64,000 nucleotides of DNA from Nonomuraea africana (GCF_014873535.1 NZ_JADBEF010000001.1:5270001-5334000); one strand, 5' to 3'. Positions 47,964-57,126 are shown, counted from the stretch's first letter. The notes: generated by a model not told the origin, from the sequence alone. A program made the numbers and translations.

Positions 47964-48761
47964 ATGCCCAAGCACTACCTGATGTGCCGCCCTGACTTCT
48001 TCACGGTGGAATATGCGATCAATCCGTGGATGGACCCCGAAGCGGGCGCCGACCGCGACCTGGCGGTCAGGCAGTGGGAGGGGCTGAAAGCGGCCTACGA
48101 GGCGCTCGGTCACACGGTCAGCCTGATCGACCCGATCGAGGGCCTGCCCGACATGGTGTTCGCGGCCAACGGCGCGCTCGTCGCCGGCGGCAGGGTGTAC
48201 GGCGCGCGCTTCGCCTTCCCCGAGCGCGCCGCCGAGGGCCCCGCCTACCTGAACTGGTTCGCCGAGCGTGGCTTCCCGACGCACGAGGCGGTCCATGTGA
48301 ACGAGGGCGAGGGCGACTTCCTCGCGATGGACGACGTGATCCTGGCGGGCACCGGCTTTCGCACCTCACGTGAGGCGCACGGCGAGGCGCAGGAGTTCCT
48401 CGGCCGCCCCGTCGTCTCGCTGACGCTGGTCGACCCGCGTTACTACCACCTGGACACCGCGCTGTTCCCGCTGGACGGGCGGAATATCGCCTACTACCCC
48501 GGAGCGTTCTCCGAGGGGAGCCTTCGCGTCCTGCGCAGGATGTTCCCCGACGCCGTGATCGCGGGCGCCGACGACGCCGAGGTGCTCGGTCTCAACGCGG
48601 TCAGCGACGGCGAGCACGTTGTGATCAACGCGGAGGCCCACGACCTCCAGCTGGACCTCAAGCGGCGCGGATACGAGGTCATCCCTGTCGACCTCGCCGA
48701 ATTGCGCAAGGCGGGCGGCGGACCCAAGTGCTGCACACTGGAAATCAGGGGGGAGAACTGA
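47964..48761 (+). CDS. Amidinotransferase-fold arginine hydrolase (arginine dihydrolase / dimethylargininase family)
   Basis: A 265-residue beta/alpha-propeller enzyme of the guanidine-modifying superfamily. The nucleophile is Cys256 in PKCCTLEI and the catalytic His is in YYHLDTALFPL. The N-terminus (YLMCRPDFFTVEYAINPWM) and the segments PDMVFAANGALV, YYPGAF and VINAEA follow cyanobacterial arginine dihydrolases (ArgZ/AgrE), including the Asn of FAAN (Asn69) reported as important for double hydrolysis. It would convert arginine to ornithine, CO2 and ammonia. It is commonly annotated as dimethylargininase. The next gene consumes ornithine, which supports the dihydrolase reading. Confidence 0.85.
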   Translation: MPKHYLMCRPDFFTVEYAINPWMDPEAGADRDLAVRQWEGLKAAYEALGHTVSLIDPIEGLPDMVFAANGALVAGGRVYGARFAFPERAAEGPAYLNWFAERGFPTHEAVHVNEGEGDFLAMDDVILAGTGFRTSREAHGEAQEFLGRPVVSLTLVDPRYYHLDTALFPLDGRNIAYYPGAFSEGSLRVLRRMFPDAVIAGADDAEVLGLNAVSDGEHVVINAEAHDLQLDLKRRGYEVIPVDLAELRKAGGGPKCCTLEIRGEN

Positions 48762-48763
48762 CT

Positions 48764-49972
48764 ATGACCACCAGCGCAGAGCACATCGAGGTAAGCGAGC
48801 GCCGCAGCGCCCACAACTACCATCCGCTGCCCATCGTCATCCACGAGGCGCACGGCGCCTGGGTGACCGACGTGGAGGGCAAGCGCTACCTGGACTGCCT
48901 GTCCGGATACTCCAGCCTCAACTTCGGCCACGGCAACCCGAAGATCATCGAGGCGGCGCACGAGCAGCTCAACAACCTCACGCTGACCAGCAGGGCGTTC
49001 TACCACGACCAGTTCGCCACGTTCTGCGCCGGGCTGGGCGACCTGACCGGCAAGGACATGATCCTGCCGATGAACACCGGCGCCGAGGCCGTCGAGACCG
49101 CGATCAAGGTCGCTCGCAAGTGGGGCTACCAGGTCAAGGGTGTCGCCCCCGAGCAGGCGAACATCATCGTGATGGAGGACAACTTCCACGGCCGCACCAC
49201 CACCATCATCAGCTTCTCCACCGATCCGGACGCGCACGACGAGTTCGGGCCCTACACGCCCGGCTTCACGGTCGTGAAGTACGGCTCGGCCGAGGCGATC
49301 CGCGAGGCGATCGACGCCAACACGGTGGCGGTGCTGGTGGAGCCGATCCAGGGCGAGGCGGGAGTGCTGGTGCCGCCGGACGGCTACCTGCGCCAGGTGC
49401 GCGAGCTGTGCACCGCGCAGGGCATCCTGATGATCGCTGACGAGATCCAGTCGGGCCTCGGCCGCACGGGCAAGACCTTCGCCTGCGAGCACGAGGGGGT
49501 CGTGCCCGACATCTACATCCTCGGCAAGGCCCTCGGCGGCGGCGTGGTCCCGGTCAGCGCCATCGCGGCCGACGAGGACGTGCTCGGCGTGATCAAGCCG
49601 GGCCAGCACGGCTCCACGTTCGGCGGCAACCCGCTGGCGTGCGCCGTGGGCAACGCGGTGATCGAGATCCTCAACACCGGTGAGTTCCAGGCCCGTGCCG
49701 CCCAGCTCGGCGAGGTGCTGCACGCCAGGCTGCGCGAGATGATCGGCCACGGCGTGGTCACCGTACGCGGGCGCGGGCTGTGGGCGGGCGTCGACATCGA
49801 CCCCTCGCTGACCACGGGACGCGAGGTGTCCAAGGCGCTGATGGCGCGCGGCGTGCTGGCCAAGGACACCCAGGGCTCCACGATCAGGCTCGCTCCGCCG
49901 ATCGTGATCTCGCAGGAGGATCTCCTGTGGGCGGTCGACCAGCTGGCCGACGCGATCGCCTCGTTCAGGTAG
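48764..49972 (+). CDS. rocD: Ornithine aminotransferase
   Basis: A 402-residue class III PLP aminotransferase converting ornithine and 2-oxoglutarate to glutamate semialdehyde and glutamate. The PLP lysine is in YILGKALGGGVVPVSA. MNTGAEAVETAIKVARKWGY, EDNFHGRTTTIISFS, EPIQGEAGV and IADEIQSGLGRTGK are diagnostic. It starts 2 nt after the upstream stop, with GGGGGAG. With the arginine hydrolase it forms a two-step arginine-to-glutamate route under a local Lrp regulator. Confidence 0.93.
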   Translation: MTTSAEHIEVSERRSAHNYHPLPIVIHEAHGAWVTDVEGKRYLDCLSGYSSLNFGHGNPKIIEAAHEQLNNLTLTSRAFYHDQFATFCAGLGDLTGKDMILPMNTGAEAVETAIKVARKWGYQVKGVAPEQANIIVMEDNFHGRTTTIISFSTDPDAHDEFGPYTPGFTVVKYGSAEAIREAIDANTVAVLVEPIQGEAGVLVPPDGYLRQVRELCTAQGILMIADEIQSGLGRTGKTFACEHEGVVPDIYILGKALGGGVVPVSAIAADEDVLGVIKPGQHGSTFGGNPLACAVGNAVIEILNTGEFQARAAQLGEVLHARLREMIGHGVVTVRGRGLWAGVDIDPSLTTGREVSKALMARGVLAKDTQGSTIRLAPPIVISQEDLLWAVDQLADAIASFR

Positions 49973-49980
49973 CGGCTCGA

Positions 49981-50017
49981 GGGGTAGGGCGCGCCGCGAG
50001 GCGGCGCGCCCTACCCC
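49981..50017. terminator. Strong bidirectional hairpin after rocD
   Basis: GGGGTAGGGCGCGCCGC (49981-49997) pairs perfectly over 17 bp with GCGGCGCGCCCTACCCC (50001-50017) around a GAG loop. It lies between the convergent rocD and CU044_5270-like genes and can stop both. Confidence 0.9.
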
Positions 50018-50022
50018 TGAAG

Positions 50023-51249
50023 TCAGCGCGTCGGGGTGGGCGTGACCGTGGCTGTCGCGGGGTCGCTCGGCGTCTCGGTGGGAACGAGCGTCACCGTGAC
50101 GGTCGGGATGGGCGTGGGCTCGACCGACTCCGGCGCTGAGGGGTCGGCCGAGCGCCTCGGCTTCGCGGGATGCGAGGGAATGGGCGTGGGCTCGGCGTCG
50201 GGCGTCACGGTCCCGGTCGGGGTCGGCTTCACCGGCGCCGCCGGCTCCGTGGGCTGCGGGTCGCACGAGCCGTCGTGACCCGCCGCCGGAGCGTCCGGCA
50301 GCGTGTCCACGACAGAGACCCCCGTCTGGGCCGTCAGGGCCAGCAACGAACCGACGGGAGCCCCCGCGATCTTCTCGTCGACGACCGTGCCCCGCTCTCC
50401 CATGAACGCGAACGTCTCGGGATCGAAGATGAGCTGTTCCAGCATCCCCTGTTCGGCCGCCGCCCGGCCGAGCGCGGTTCCCTTGCGCCCCGCCGCGTCC
50501 GCCACGCCTTCGGCCACCTCCACGCCCGGCAGCTGCTTCACCGCCGCGAAGAGCGCGGTTCGCTGCGCCTTTGGCACGTAGGTCTCCCTGATCAGGTCGG
50601 CCGCGGCGCGGAAGGGGTCGTCGTTGGTGGTCTCGGCCCGCTTGCCGAGGAAGTCCTTCATACCCTCGGGGTCGGTGGGCAGCGTGGAGAGGAAGGCGTG
50701 GTCGTTGCGGAAGGAGCCGAGCCGGTCGGGGCAGGACGCCAGCCGGTGCCAGTCGGTCCCCTGCCACTTCTCCGCCTCCTTCGGCAGCGGCCAGCCGGGG
50801 AACTGCCGGGGCTCCTGGCCCTCGATCGCCATCAGCCCGTCGGCGCCGGCGTCGGCCGAGCGCCACAGCTTCCGCTTGGTCCGGTAGAGGTAGCGGGTCT
50901 CCTGCTCGCCGATGGCGAAGGCGGGATACATCGTCTCCGACTCCACCAGGACGAACTGGCCAGGCTTCGGGTCGAGCTCGCCGCTCACCCCCACCGTGAC
51001 CGCTCCCGCGGGACGGGCCACCGTGCCGTCCCGCGGGACGGACGACAGCGTGAAGGCCACCCCGCCGACCAGCGCCGCCGTCAGCCCGAACGCGCCCACG
51101 GCCTGCCAGCCCGTGCGCGGCAGCCGGAAACCCCGCCGCCTGGTCCTGGTCTCGTCCAGCAGCCGCCGGCGCGCCGCCTCGCGCGCCTCCTTCGGGTACG
51201 GCGGGACGCCGGGGCGTCCCTCGGCGAAGATCCTGATCTCGTCATCCAT
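50023..51249 (-). CDS. Membrane-anchored partner of the ECF sigma factor (CU044_5270-like, anti-sigma-type)
   Basis: A 408-residue protein with a cytoplasmic N-terminus (MDDEIRIFAEG), one membrane helix at about 50-70 (AVGAFGLTAALVGGVAFTL), an extracellular domain, and a Pro/Thr-rich C-terminal tail. The ATG at 51249 overlaps the sigma gene stop (ATGGATGA), the usual arrangement of a sigma factor with its membrane regulator. The family is known from actinobacteria only as hypothetical; an anti-sigma role is inferred from topology and linkage. Confidence 0.75.
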   Translation of the reverse strand: MDDEIRIFAEGRPGVPPYPKEAREAARRRLLDETRTRRRGFRLPRTGWQAVGAFGLTAALVGGVAFTLSSVPRDGTVARPAGAVTVGVSGELDPKPGQFVLVESETMYPAFAIGEQETRYLYRTKRKLWRSADAGADGLMAIEGQEPRQFPGWPLPKEAEKWQGTDWHRLASCPDRLGSFRNDHAFLSTLPTDPEGMKDFLGKRAETTNDDPFRAAADLIRETYVPKAQRTALFAAVKQLPGVEVAEGVADAAGRKGTALGRAAAEQGMLEQLIFDPETFAFMGERGTVVDEKIAGAPVGSLLALTAQTGVSVVDTLPDAPAAGHDGSCDPQPTEPAAPVKPTPTGTVTPDAEPTPIPSHPAKPRRSADPSAPESVEPTPIPTVTVTLVPTETPSDPATATVTPTPTR

Positions 51250-51823
51250 GCTCGGGCTCCTCTCGGAAGGGGTCTGCGCCGCCGAGGGCCCTGCGCACCT
51301 TGGTCCTGAGCCGGTGCAGCCGGGAGCGGACCGTGCCGACGGGGATGTCCAGCGCGAGCGCCACATCCTCGTACGTCAGGTCCGCCCACGCCACCAGCAG
51401 CAACAGGTCCCGCTCGGCCGCCGAGAGGCGGGTGAGCGCCTTGGCGAGCCTGGGCTGAAGCTGCTCGGCGGTGACGCGGTCGGCGCTGCGCTCGTCGAAG
51501 GATCCGGGCCGGTCGGGCGCCAGCCGTGCCATGGCCTGGGTACGGCGGCGCTCGGCCCTGCGGTGCTGCGCCACGACGTTGGTCGCGATGCCGTACAGCC
51601 ATGGCCTGGCGTCCGGTCGCGTCCGGTCGTAGCGGGCCCTGCCGCGGAAGGCGGCGAGGAACACCTCGCCCACGGCGTCCTCGGCCAGCTCGGGGCCGAG
51701 CCGCCGCGCGGCATACCTGAAGATCTCATCGGCGTGCCGGTCGAACAGCGTCGCGAACAGCTCCGGTTCGCTCATCGACTGCCCGACCAGCGTCGCGTCG
51801 TCCAACGCCTGCGCCATCACCAC
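51242..51823 (-). CDS. ECF-type RNA polymerase sigma factor
   Basis: A 193-residue sigma factor with region 2 (LFDRHADEIFRYAARRLG, AEDAVGEVFLAAFR, WLYGIATNVVAQHRR) and region 4 (LSAAERDLLLLVAWADLTYE, DVALALDIPVGTVRSRLHRL). It has no extra C-terminal domain. GTG 51823 is taken as start because AGGA lies 9 nt upstream; GTG 51820 and ATG 51817 are alternatives. It probably directs transcription of an envelope-stress regulon together with the overlapping membrane partner. Confidence 0.9.
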   Translation of the reverse strand: MVMAQALDDATLVGQSMSEPELFATLFDRHADEIFRYAARRLGPELAEDAVGEVFLAAFRGRARYDRTRPDARPWLYGIATNVVAQHRRAERRRTQAMARLAPDRPGSFDERSADRVTAEQLQPRLAKALTRLSAAERDLLLLVAWADLTYEDVALALDIPVGTVRSRLHRLRTKVRRALGGADPFREEPEHG

Positions 51824-51883
51824 GGGAGGGAGTCCTTTCTGCGGTCACCCTGTACTTGGCCGCAGCCCGCAGTCCGGTTCCAC

Positions 51884-52585
51884 CTACTTCGCCAACCTCC
51901 ACACGAGCAGTCCTTCGGGCGCCTCCTCCGGCGTGAAGCCCGCCTCGGTCAGCTCGGCGCGCAGGGTGTCGCCGGAGGGCCGGTGGGTGACGGTGTCGAC
52001 GACGTCCTCGCTGATGACGACGCCCTTGTGCCTGACCAGGTAGCGGAAGCGGGCCGACACCCGCTCGCCCTCGACGTCGAGGGTCCTGCCCCACAGCTCG
52101 TAGGTGTGCCTGCCGACCCGGTAGGAGCCCAGCTCCGCCTCGTCGCCCGGGGCGGGGGCGGGGCGCTCGGTGAAGTTGAACACCAGCCGTCCTCCGGGGA
52201 CCAGCTGCCTCGCGAGGGTCGCCCAGAGGGTCTCGCGGTCGTCGATCGCGTAGAGGACGGCGATCATCACGATCAGGTCCACCGGCTCGTCGAGGTCGAC
52301 GTCGAGCGCGCCGTACGGCAGGACCGTCACCCGTTCCAGCAGGTCACGACGGCGAGCGAGCCTCGACAGCAGCACCGAGCGCATGCCGAGCGAAGGCTCC
52401 AGGGCGAAGACCTCGCCGTCGGTGGTGTCGGCGATCAGTTCGGTGACGAGGCCGGTGCCCGCGCCGATCTCCAGCACCGACCCCTTCAGCAGCGGGGGGA
52501 GCTTCTCCCGTATCTCGGGCACGTGGCCGTCCTCGTGCCACAGGTCGTAGAAGGGGACGGCGACGGCATACTGGTCAGAGGTCAT
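51884..52585 (-). CDS. Class I SAM-dependent methyltransferase
   Basis: A 233-residue methyltransferase. Motif I is SVLEIGAGTGLVTELIA (about 36-52), the acidic residue binding the ribose is in VFALEPS, and post-I/motif II lies around PVDLIVMIAVLYAID. Substrate unknown. It starts within the end of the PhoD-like gene (11-nt overlap), so both are co-transcribed. Confidence 0.82.
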   Translation of the reverse strand: MTSDQYAVAVPFYDLWHEDGHVPEIREKLPPLLKGSVLEIGAGTGLVTELIADTTDGEVFALEPSLGMRSVLLSRLARRRDLLERVTVLPYGALDVDLDEPVDLIVMIAVLYAIDDRETLWATLARQLVPGGRLVFNFTERPAPAPGDEAELGSYRVGRHTYELWGRTLDVEGERVSARFRYLVRHKGVVISEDVVDTVTHRPSGDTLRAELTEAGFTPEEAPEGLLVWRLAK

Positions 52586-54083
52586 GCACTGTTTCTAGCG
52601 GGTCCAGCGACTCGCCGTACCAGATCACCGTCACTCCCTTCGAGAACTCCAGCGCCGCAATGGCGTTCTGGAACAGCGGGCCCTTGGTCACCCGCCAGCG
52701 GAACGGCGGCCGGGGGATACGGGCCAGCCGGGTCAGCGTGCCGCCGATGAGCGTGGCGATGCCGAACTGGGTGAAGATGTTGGCCAGGCGCAGCGACCTG
52801 CTCAGCGGGTTGCGGATGGGCGAGCAGACGATCTGGTAGATCGGCCCGGGAGCCTGCGCCAGGTAGGAGTAGTGCACGTCGCCCGACAGGATCAGCACCG
52901 GCTTGCCGGCCTTGAGCAGGAGCCTGGCCAGGTCGTCGAAGGAGCGCCGGAAGGCTCCCCAGTGCTCCAGGTCGAAGGACTGCCTGAACGTCTCGGACGC
53001 CCTGGCGACCAGCCTGCCCCACTTCCCGTCGCACAGGGCCTCGTTCCAGTTCTGCACCAGGTGGACGCCCTCGGGCAGCAGGAACGGGATCGACGAGCCG
53101 ATGATCAACCGGCCGCTCGCCCCCTCGATCTGCTCCTTCAGCCAGGCCCACTCCCCCGGGTCGAGCATCCTGCGGTCACGAGGGGTCAGCTGCCGCGCGC
53201 ACCTGGTGTCGATCATGATGAGCCTGGAGTGCCCGAGGTCGCGGGCGAAGCTCCACCTGTTGGTGCTCGGCTCGGCGTCGGCCCTGGCGGCGAACTCGTC
53301 CAGCGCCTTGGCGCCCTCACCCGCACGCAGCGCCGCCAGCAGCGGGTCGTCGGCCCGCTCGTCCGGCGACAGGTTGCCGAGGTGCTGGTAGACCCAGTAC
53401 GAGCCGAGCCCCGCCACCACCCGCCCGTGCCACCAGCTCGTCCGCGCCATCTGGGCGCGCCAGTCCCTGGAGGTGTTCCAGTCGTCGCGCAGGTCGTGGT
53501 CGTCGAAGATCATCGCGGTGGGCACGGTGGACAGCAGCCACCTGATGTCGGGGTCGCTCCAGGCGGTCCGGTAGAGCTCGGCGTACTCCTCGAAGTCGGC
53601 GATCTCGTCGGCGGGCTCCTCGCCCGGCTTCCTGCGCCCCGCGATGAACTCCAGCATCTTCGGCGAGGGCTTGTCGGCGTAGACCTGGTCGCCGAGCATC
53701 AGCAGCAGGTCGGGCAGCGGCCGGCCGCTGCGGGCGTAGGCGCGCAGCACGTCCACGCCGTGGGTGGCGGTGTGCGCGGCGTCGTGGGGCACGCTGGTAC
53801 GGCACGAGCCGAACATCACGCGCTCGGGACCCTCGGGCGGCAGCAGTTTGATCCGGCTCGGCCGGTCTTCGGGCCACACCTGCTCGCCGTTCAGCTCGAC
53901 GGTGTACTCCCCCTCGAACCCCTCCAGATCGACGATCGCGTAGTGGTGGCCGTGCACGGTGAACGTCGGCGTCTTCCACCCCCCGCACACCGTGACCACG
54001 CAGGACTCGGACGTCTCCACCCAGATGGAGGCCCGGGTGGAGTCGACGTAACGCAGCATCGGACCGACGACCAGAGAAGACAT
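52575..54083 (-). CDS. PhoD-like alkaline phosphatase / phosphodiesterase family protein
   Basis: A 502-residue metallophosphatase. Metal-site motifs are FGSCRTS, LLMLGDQVYAD, MIFDDHDLRDDWN and LILSGDVHYSYLAQ, the calcineurin-like set of the alkaline phosphatase D family. No signal peptide or Tat RR motif is visible, unlike secreted PhoD, so it is likely cytoplasmic or membrane-associated. The catalytic core is preceded by an Ig-like strand region (about 1-85). It heads a two-gene unit with the methyltransferase. Confidence 0.87.
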   Translation of the reverse strand: MSSLVVGPMLRYVDSTRASIWVETSESCVVTVCGGWKTPTFTVHGHHYAIVDLEGFEGEYTVELNGEQVWPEDRPSRIKLLPPEGPERVMFGSCRTSVPHDAAHTATHGVDVLRAYARSGRPLPDLLLMLGDQVYADKPSPKMLEFIAGRRKPGEEPADEIADFEEYAELYRTAWSDPDIRWLLSTVPTAMIFDDHDLRDDWNTSRDWRAQMARTSWWHGRVVAGLGSYWVYQHLGNLSPDERADDPLLAALRAGEGAKALDEFAARADAEPSTNRWSFARDLGHSRLIMIDTRCARQLTPRDRRMLDPGEWAWLKEQIEGASGRLIIGSSIPFLLPEGVHLVQNWNEALCDGKWGRLVARASETFRQSFDLEHWGAFRRSFDDLARLLLKAGKPVLILSGDVHYSYLAQAPGPIYQIVCSPIRNPLSRSLRLANIFTQFGIATLIGGTLTRLARIPRPPFRWRVTKGPLFQNAIAALEFSKGVTVIWYGESLDPLETVHDL

Positions 54084-54266
54084 CCGCGTCCTTCGTTGTG
54101 ACAGTTCGGCGTGGTTGCACCCTCAAGACTGCCAGAGTGGCACGTTCCCATAGTGCCGCTCTGCGGCTTGGATTCTGGCTAGGCTGATCGCCTACAGAAC
54201 CGCCCACGGGTTAAGCAATGGCGCTTTTCCCTGAGATGGGCGTACATAACAGGAGGAACTCCTTCC

Positions 54267-55544
54267 ATGAGCGTCATGGTGCCGTCAAGGACGCCGGCCC
54301 TGATCACCCCTGGACAACAGGCCCTCGACTCCGCTCTCCACCAGCTCGGGCAGGCGGCCGAGCAGCTCGGCCTCGACGACGGGCTGCGCACGATGCTCGC
54401 CACGCCGCGCCGTTCGCTGACCGTCTCGGTTCCCGTCCGCAGGGAGGACGGCAGGATGGACGTCGTCCAGGGCTTCCGCGTGCAGCACAACGTCTCGCGC
54501 GGCCCCGCCAAGGGCGGTATCCGCTTCCACCCCTCCACCGACATCCACGAGGTCACCGCGCTGGCCATGTGGATGACGTGGAAGTGCGCGCTGGTGGGCA
54601 TCCCGTACGGCGGCGCCAAGGGCGGCGTCTCCGTGGACCCCACCGCGCTCACCACCCGTGAGCTCGAGCGCCTGACCCGCCGCTACGTCAACGAGATCCT
54701 GCCGCTCATCGGCCCGGAGAAGGACATCCCCGCGCCCGACGTCGGCACCGACGAGCAGACCATGGCGTGGATCATGGACACCTACAGCGTCAACGCCGGC
54801 TACTCGGTGCCCGGCGTCGTCACGGGCAAGCCGATGACGCTCGGCGGGTCGCTGGGCCGTACCGGGGCGACCTCGCGCGGCGTCCAGATCGCGACGCTGA
54901 CCGCGCTCGGCCGCTCCCCCGAGGGCGTCACCGTCGCCGTCCAGGGCTTCGGCAAGGTGGGCGCGCTGGCCGCGCAGTACCTCGCCGACGCAGGGGCGCG
55001 CGTGATGGCGGTGTCGGACGTCACCGGCGCGGTGTACAACTCCACCGGCCTCGACGTGGCCGACCTGCGCGCCTGGGTGGCGGAGACCGGCAGCGTCGCC
55101 GGCTACCGCCACGCGGACGCTCTCGGCCACGACGAGCTGCTGGAGCTGGACGTGGACGTGCTGGTCCCGGCCGCGCTGGAGGGCGCCATCACGGCCGCGA
55201 ACGCGCCTCGGGTCAGGGCCAGGCTTATCGTCGAGGGCGCCAACGGGCCCACCACGCCCGAGGCCGACGAGATCCTCGCCGCGCAGGGCACCACGATCGT
55301 TCCCGACATCCTCGCCAACGCGGGCGGGGTGATCGTGTCGTACCTGGAGTGGGTGCAGAACATGCAGGCCTACTCGTGGAGCGCCAACGAGGTCGAGGTC
55401 AGACTGCGGGACCTGATGGAGGGGGCGTTCTCGGAGGTCAAGTCGGTCGCCGCGGCGCGCGGGCTGACGCTGCGCCAGGCCGCCCACGTCATCGGGGTCG
55501 GCCGCGTCGCCGAAGCCCACCAGATGCGCGGCCTCTACCCCTGA
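54267..55544 (+). CDS. NAD(P)-dependent glutamate dehydrogenase (Glu/Leu/Phe/Val family)
   Basis: A 425-residue oxidoreductase interconverting glutamate and 2-oxoglutarate plus ammonia. The substrate site is GFRVQHNVSRGPAKGGIRFH, the catalytic Lys is in PYGGAKGGVSVDP and the Asp in IPAPDVGTDEQTMAW. The Rossmann domain has AVQGFGKVGALAA. Length and sequence fit the catabolic hexameric type. AGGAGG lies 11 nt before ATG 54267. A nested hairpin follows the gene. Confidence 0.93.
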   Translation: MSVMVPSRTPALITPGQQALDSALHQLGQAAEQLGLDDGLRTMLATPRRSLTVSVPVRREDGRMDVVQGFRVQHNVSRGPAKGGIRFHPSTDIHEVTALAMWMTWKCALVGIPYGGAKGGVSVDPTALTTRELERLTRRYVNEILPLIGPEKDIPAPDVGTDEQTMAWIMDTYSVNAGYSVPGVVTGKPMTLGGSLGRTGATSRGVQIATLTALGRSPEGVTVAVQGFGKVGALAAQYLADAGARVMAVSDVTGAVYNSTGLDVADLRAWVAETGSVAGYRHADALGHDELLELDVDVLVPAALEGAITAANAPRVRARLIVEGANGPTTPEADEILAAQGTTIVPDILANAGGVIVSYLEWVQNMQAYSWSANEVEVRLRDLMEGAFSEVKSVAAARGLTLRQAAHVIGVGRVAEAHQMRGLYP

Positions 55545-55626
55545 CCCTCTCTTCGTGAGGTCTCTTCGTGAGGCGCGGCCCCTGTCGTTCATCTCGTACG
55601 GCAAGCGTCGGGGCCGCGCCTCCGAA

Positions 55627-55679
55627 GGCGCGGCGTCCCCTCCGTCGAGGGGACGCTCCTCGTGCGGCGACGCCGCGCC
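55627..55679 (+). terminator. Nested hairpin downstream of glutamate dehydrogenase
   Basis: The outer stem GGCGCGGCGTC (55627-55637) / GACGCCGCGCC (55669-55679) competes or stacks with the inner stem GTCCCCTC (55635-55642) / GAGGGGAC (55647-55654). A 13-bp direct repeat TCTCTTCGTGAGG lies just upstream, twice in tandem (about 55550-55573). Confidence 0.6.
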
Positions 55680-55731
55680 ACCCCAACGGACGGCGGGGCC
55701 GTGTCAGCCGGAGCTCCGTAGGATCAGGCGC

Positions 55732-56211
55732 ATGACATATCCCGATCCGATCTACTTCGGCGACAAGGGCGAGTCCAGCGCCGTCTACCGTCCCGCCGGT
55801 TCCGAGCCCGACCTGGTCTACCCGACCGGCAACACCGTGGACTACCTGGCCACCGGCGCCTCCACCGGCGGTCTGTTCGGCCTGTACAAGTGGAACATGG
55901 GGCCGACGCCCAGCGGGCCGGGCCCGCACTTCCACAAGACGATCACCGAGTCGTTCTACGTCCTCGAGGGCACGATCAAGATCTACAACGGCGACCGCTG
56001 GATCGAGACGAAGCCCGGCGACTGGGTGCACGTCCCCGCGGGCGGCACGCACGGTTTCCGCAACGAGTCGGGCGAGCCGGCCTCGATGCTGCTGCACTTC
56101 TCGCCCGGCGCGCCGCGCGAGGGCTACTTCGAGGGCCTGCTCGACGTCGCCACCATGAGCGACGAGGAGAAGGCGGAGTTCTTCCTCCGTCACGACAACT
56201 ACTGGCTCTGA
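55732..56211 (+). CDS. Cupin-domain protein
   Basis: A 159-residue single-domain cupin. Motif 1 is GPHFHKTITESFYVLEGTIK (metal ligands His, His, Glu) and motif 2 PGDWVHVPAGGTHGFRN (His). It could be a small dioxygenase, isomerase or sugar-binding protein; the sequence does not tell. ATG 55732 was chosen because upstream codons in the frame are low-complexity. Confidence 0.85.
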   Translation: MTYPDPIYFGDKGESSAVYRPAGSEPDLVYPTGNTVDYLATGASTGGLFGLYKWNMGPTPSGPGPHFHKTITESFYVLEGTIKIYNGDRWIETKPGDWVHVPAGGTHGFRNESGEPASMLLHFSPGAPREGYFEGLLDVATMSDEEKAEFFLRHDNYWL

Positions 56212-56214
56212 CGC

Positions 56215-56586
56215 TCACGCGTAGGGCGCGGTGATGACCTCCATGTTGTGGCCGTCGGGGTCGTCGAAGTAGACGCCGCGCCCGCCGTACAGGTGGTTGA
56301 TCTCACCCTCCTTGCGGTGCCCGGGGTCGGCGAAGTACCGCAGGCCCCGCTCCTTGATCCGGCCGAAGATCTCGTCGAACTCGGGCTCGCTGACGATGAA
56401 GCAGTAGTGGATGGGCCGGAACTCCGTTGAGTCCATGTAGTCGAGCGTGACGCCGTTGGCGGTCTCGACGGGGACGAACGGCCCCCACTGCGGCCCCGCC
56501 TTCAGCCCGAGGATCCCGGCGAGGAACTCCGCCGAGGCCTGCTTGTCCCTGCTCGGCACGATCGTGTGGTTCAGGTCGACAGCCAT
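56215..56586 (-). CDS. VOC-family (glyoxalase/bleomycin-resistance fold) protein
   Basis: A 123-residue protein with two beta-alpha-beta-beta-beta modules: LNHTIVPSRDKQASAEF with a metal His, RPIHYCFIVSE, RGVYFDDPDGHNMEVIT with the terminal metal Glu. Members are dioxygenases, glyoxalases or binding proteins. GGAGA precedes ATG 56586. It lies 3 nt from the convergent cupin gene. Confidence 0.87.
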   Translation of the reverse strand: MAVDLNHTIVPSRDKQASAEFLAGILGLKAGPQWGPFVPVETANGVTLDYMDSTEFRPIHYCFIVSEPEFDEIFGRIKERGLRYFADPGHRKEGEINHLYGGRGVYFDDPDGHNMEVITAPYA

Positions 56587-56642
56587 GTCTCCAGCGCACC
56601 ACCGTCCGGCTCTCCTGGCAATGGCGGAGCGGCGGGACCCGC

Positions 56643-57090
56643 TCAGGTGCGCGTCTCGCGGCCGGAGGGTGCGGCGTCGAGCGCCTCCACCAGGGCCCCC
56701 AGGGCGGACATGAGCTGTTCGGTGTTCGTCGCCGTACGCGGCGGCGATGAGCGAGTGGTGTTCGGCCACCCAGCCCTCCACCCTGGCCAGCAGCTCCCCG
56801 CCGCGCTCGGACAGGAAGACGGCCACGCCAGGCAGGGGCACGGCGACGCCTACCGCATCAGCCAGCACGACCTGGTCACCTGATCGGCCGCGCTGACCGG
56901 GCTGGACGAGCTCGACGCCTACCAGCTCGTCAGCCAGGCGGGCGAGGCGCCCGTGGGCAACGTCTGCGACACCAACTACACAATGGTGGCGAAGCCGCCC
57001 AAGGCGGTGCTCCACCATCCCGAGGTGTAAGGCTCGGCCCACGCCATGCTGCGTGACCTGGCCGAACGTTACACGGCACGGGGCGCCTGA
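56643..57090. pseudogene. Decayed gene remnants (MarR-like C-terminus on minus strand; unknown fragment on plus strand)
   Basis: This 540-bp gene-free stretch (56587-57126) holds broken coding sequence. On the minus strand, 56830 to 56643, a MarR-like C-terminal helix (LSERGGELLARVEGWVAEHH) shifts frame and resumes as MSALGALVEALDAAPSG before a stop. On the plus strand, about 56838-57090, a frame reading DAYQLVSQAGEAPVGNVCDT and KPPKAVLHHPEV has an in-frame TGA near 56880 and TAA near 57028 and ends at 57090. Neither fragment has a start. The plus-strand family was not recognised. Confidence 0.6.
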
Positions 57091-57126
57091 TCCTCTAGGG
57101 TTGGAAGATCAACTCAAGGGGGACGG

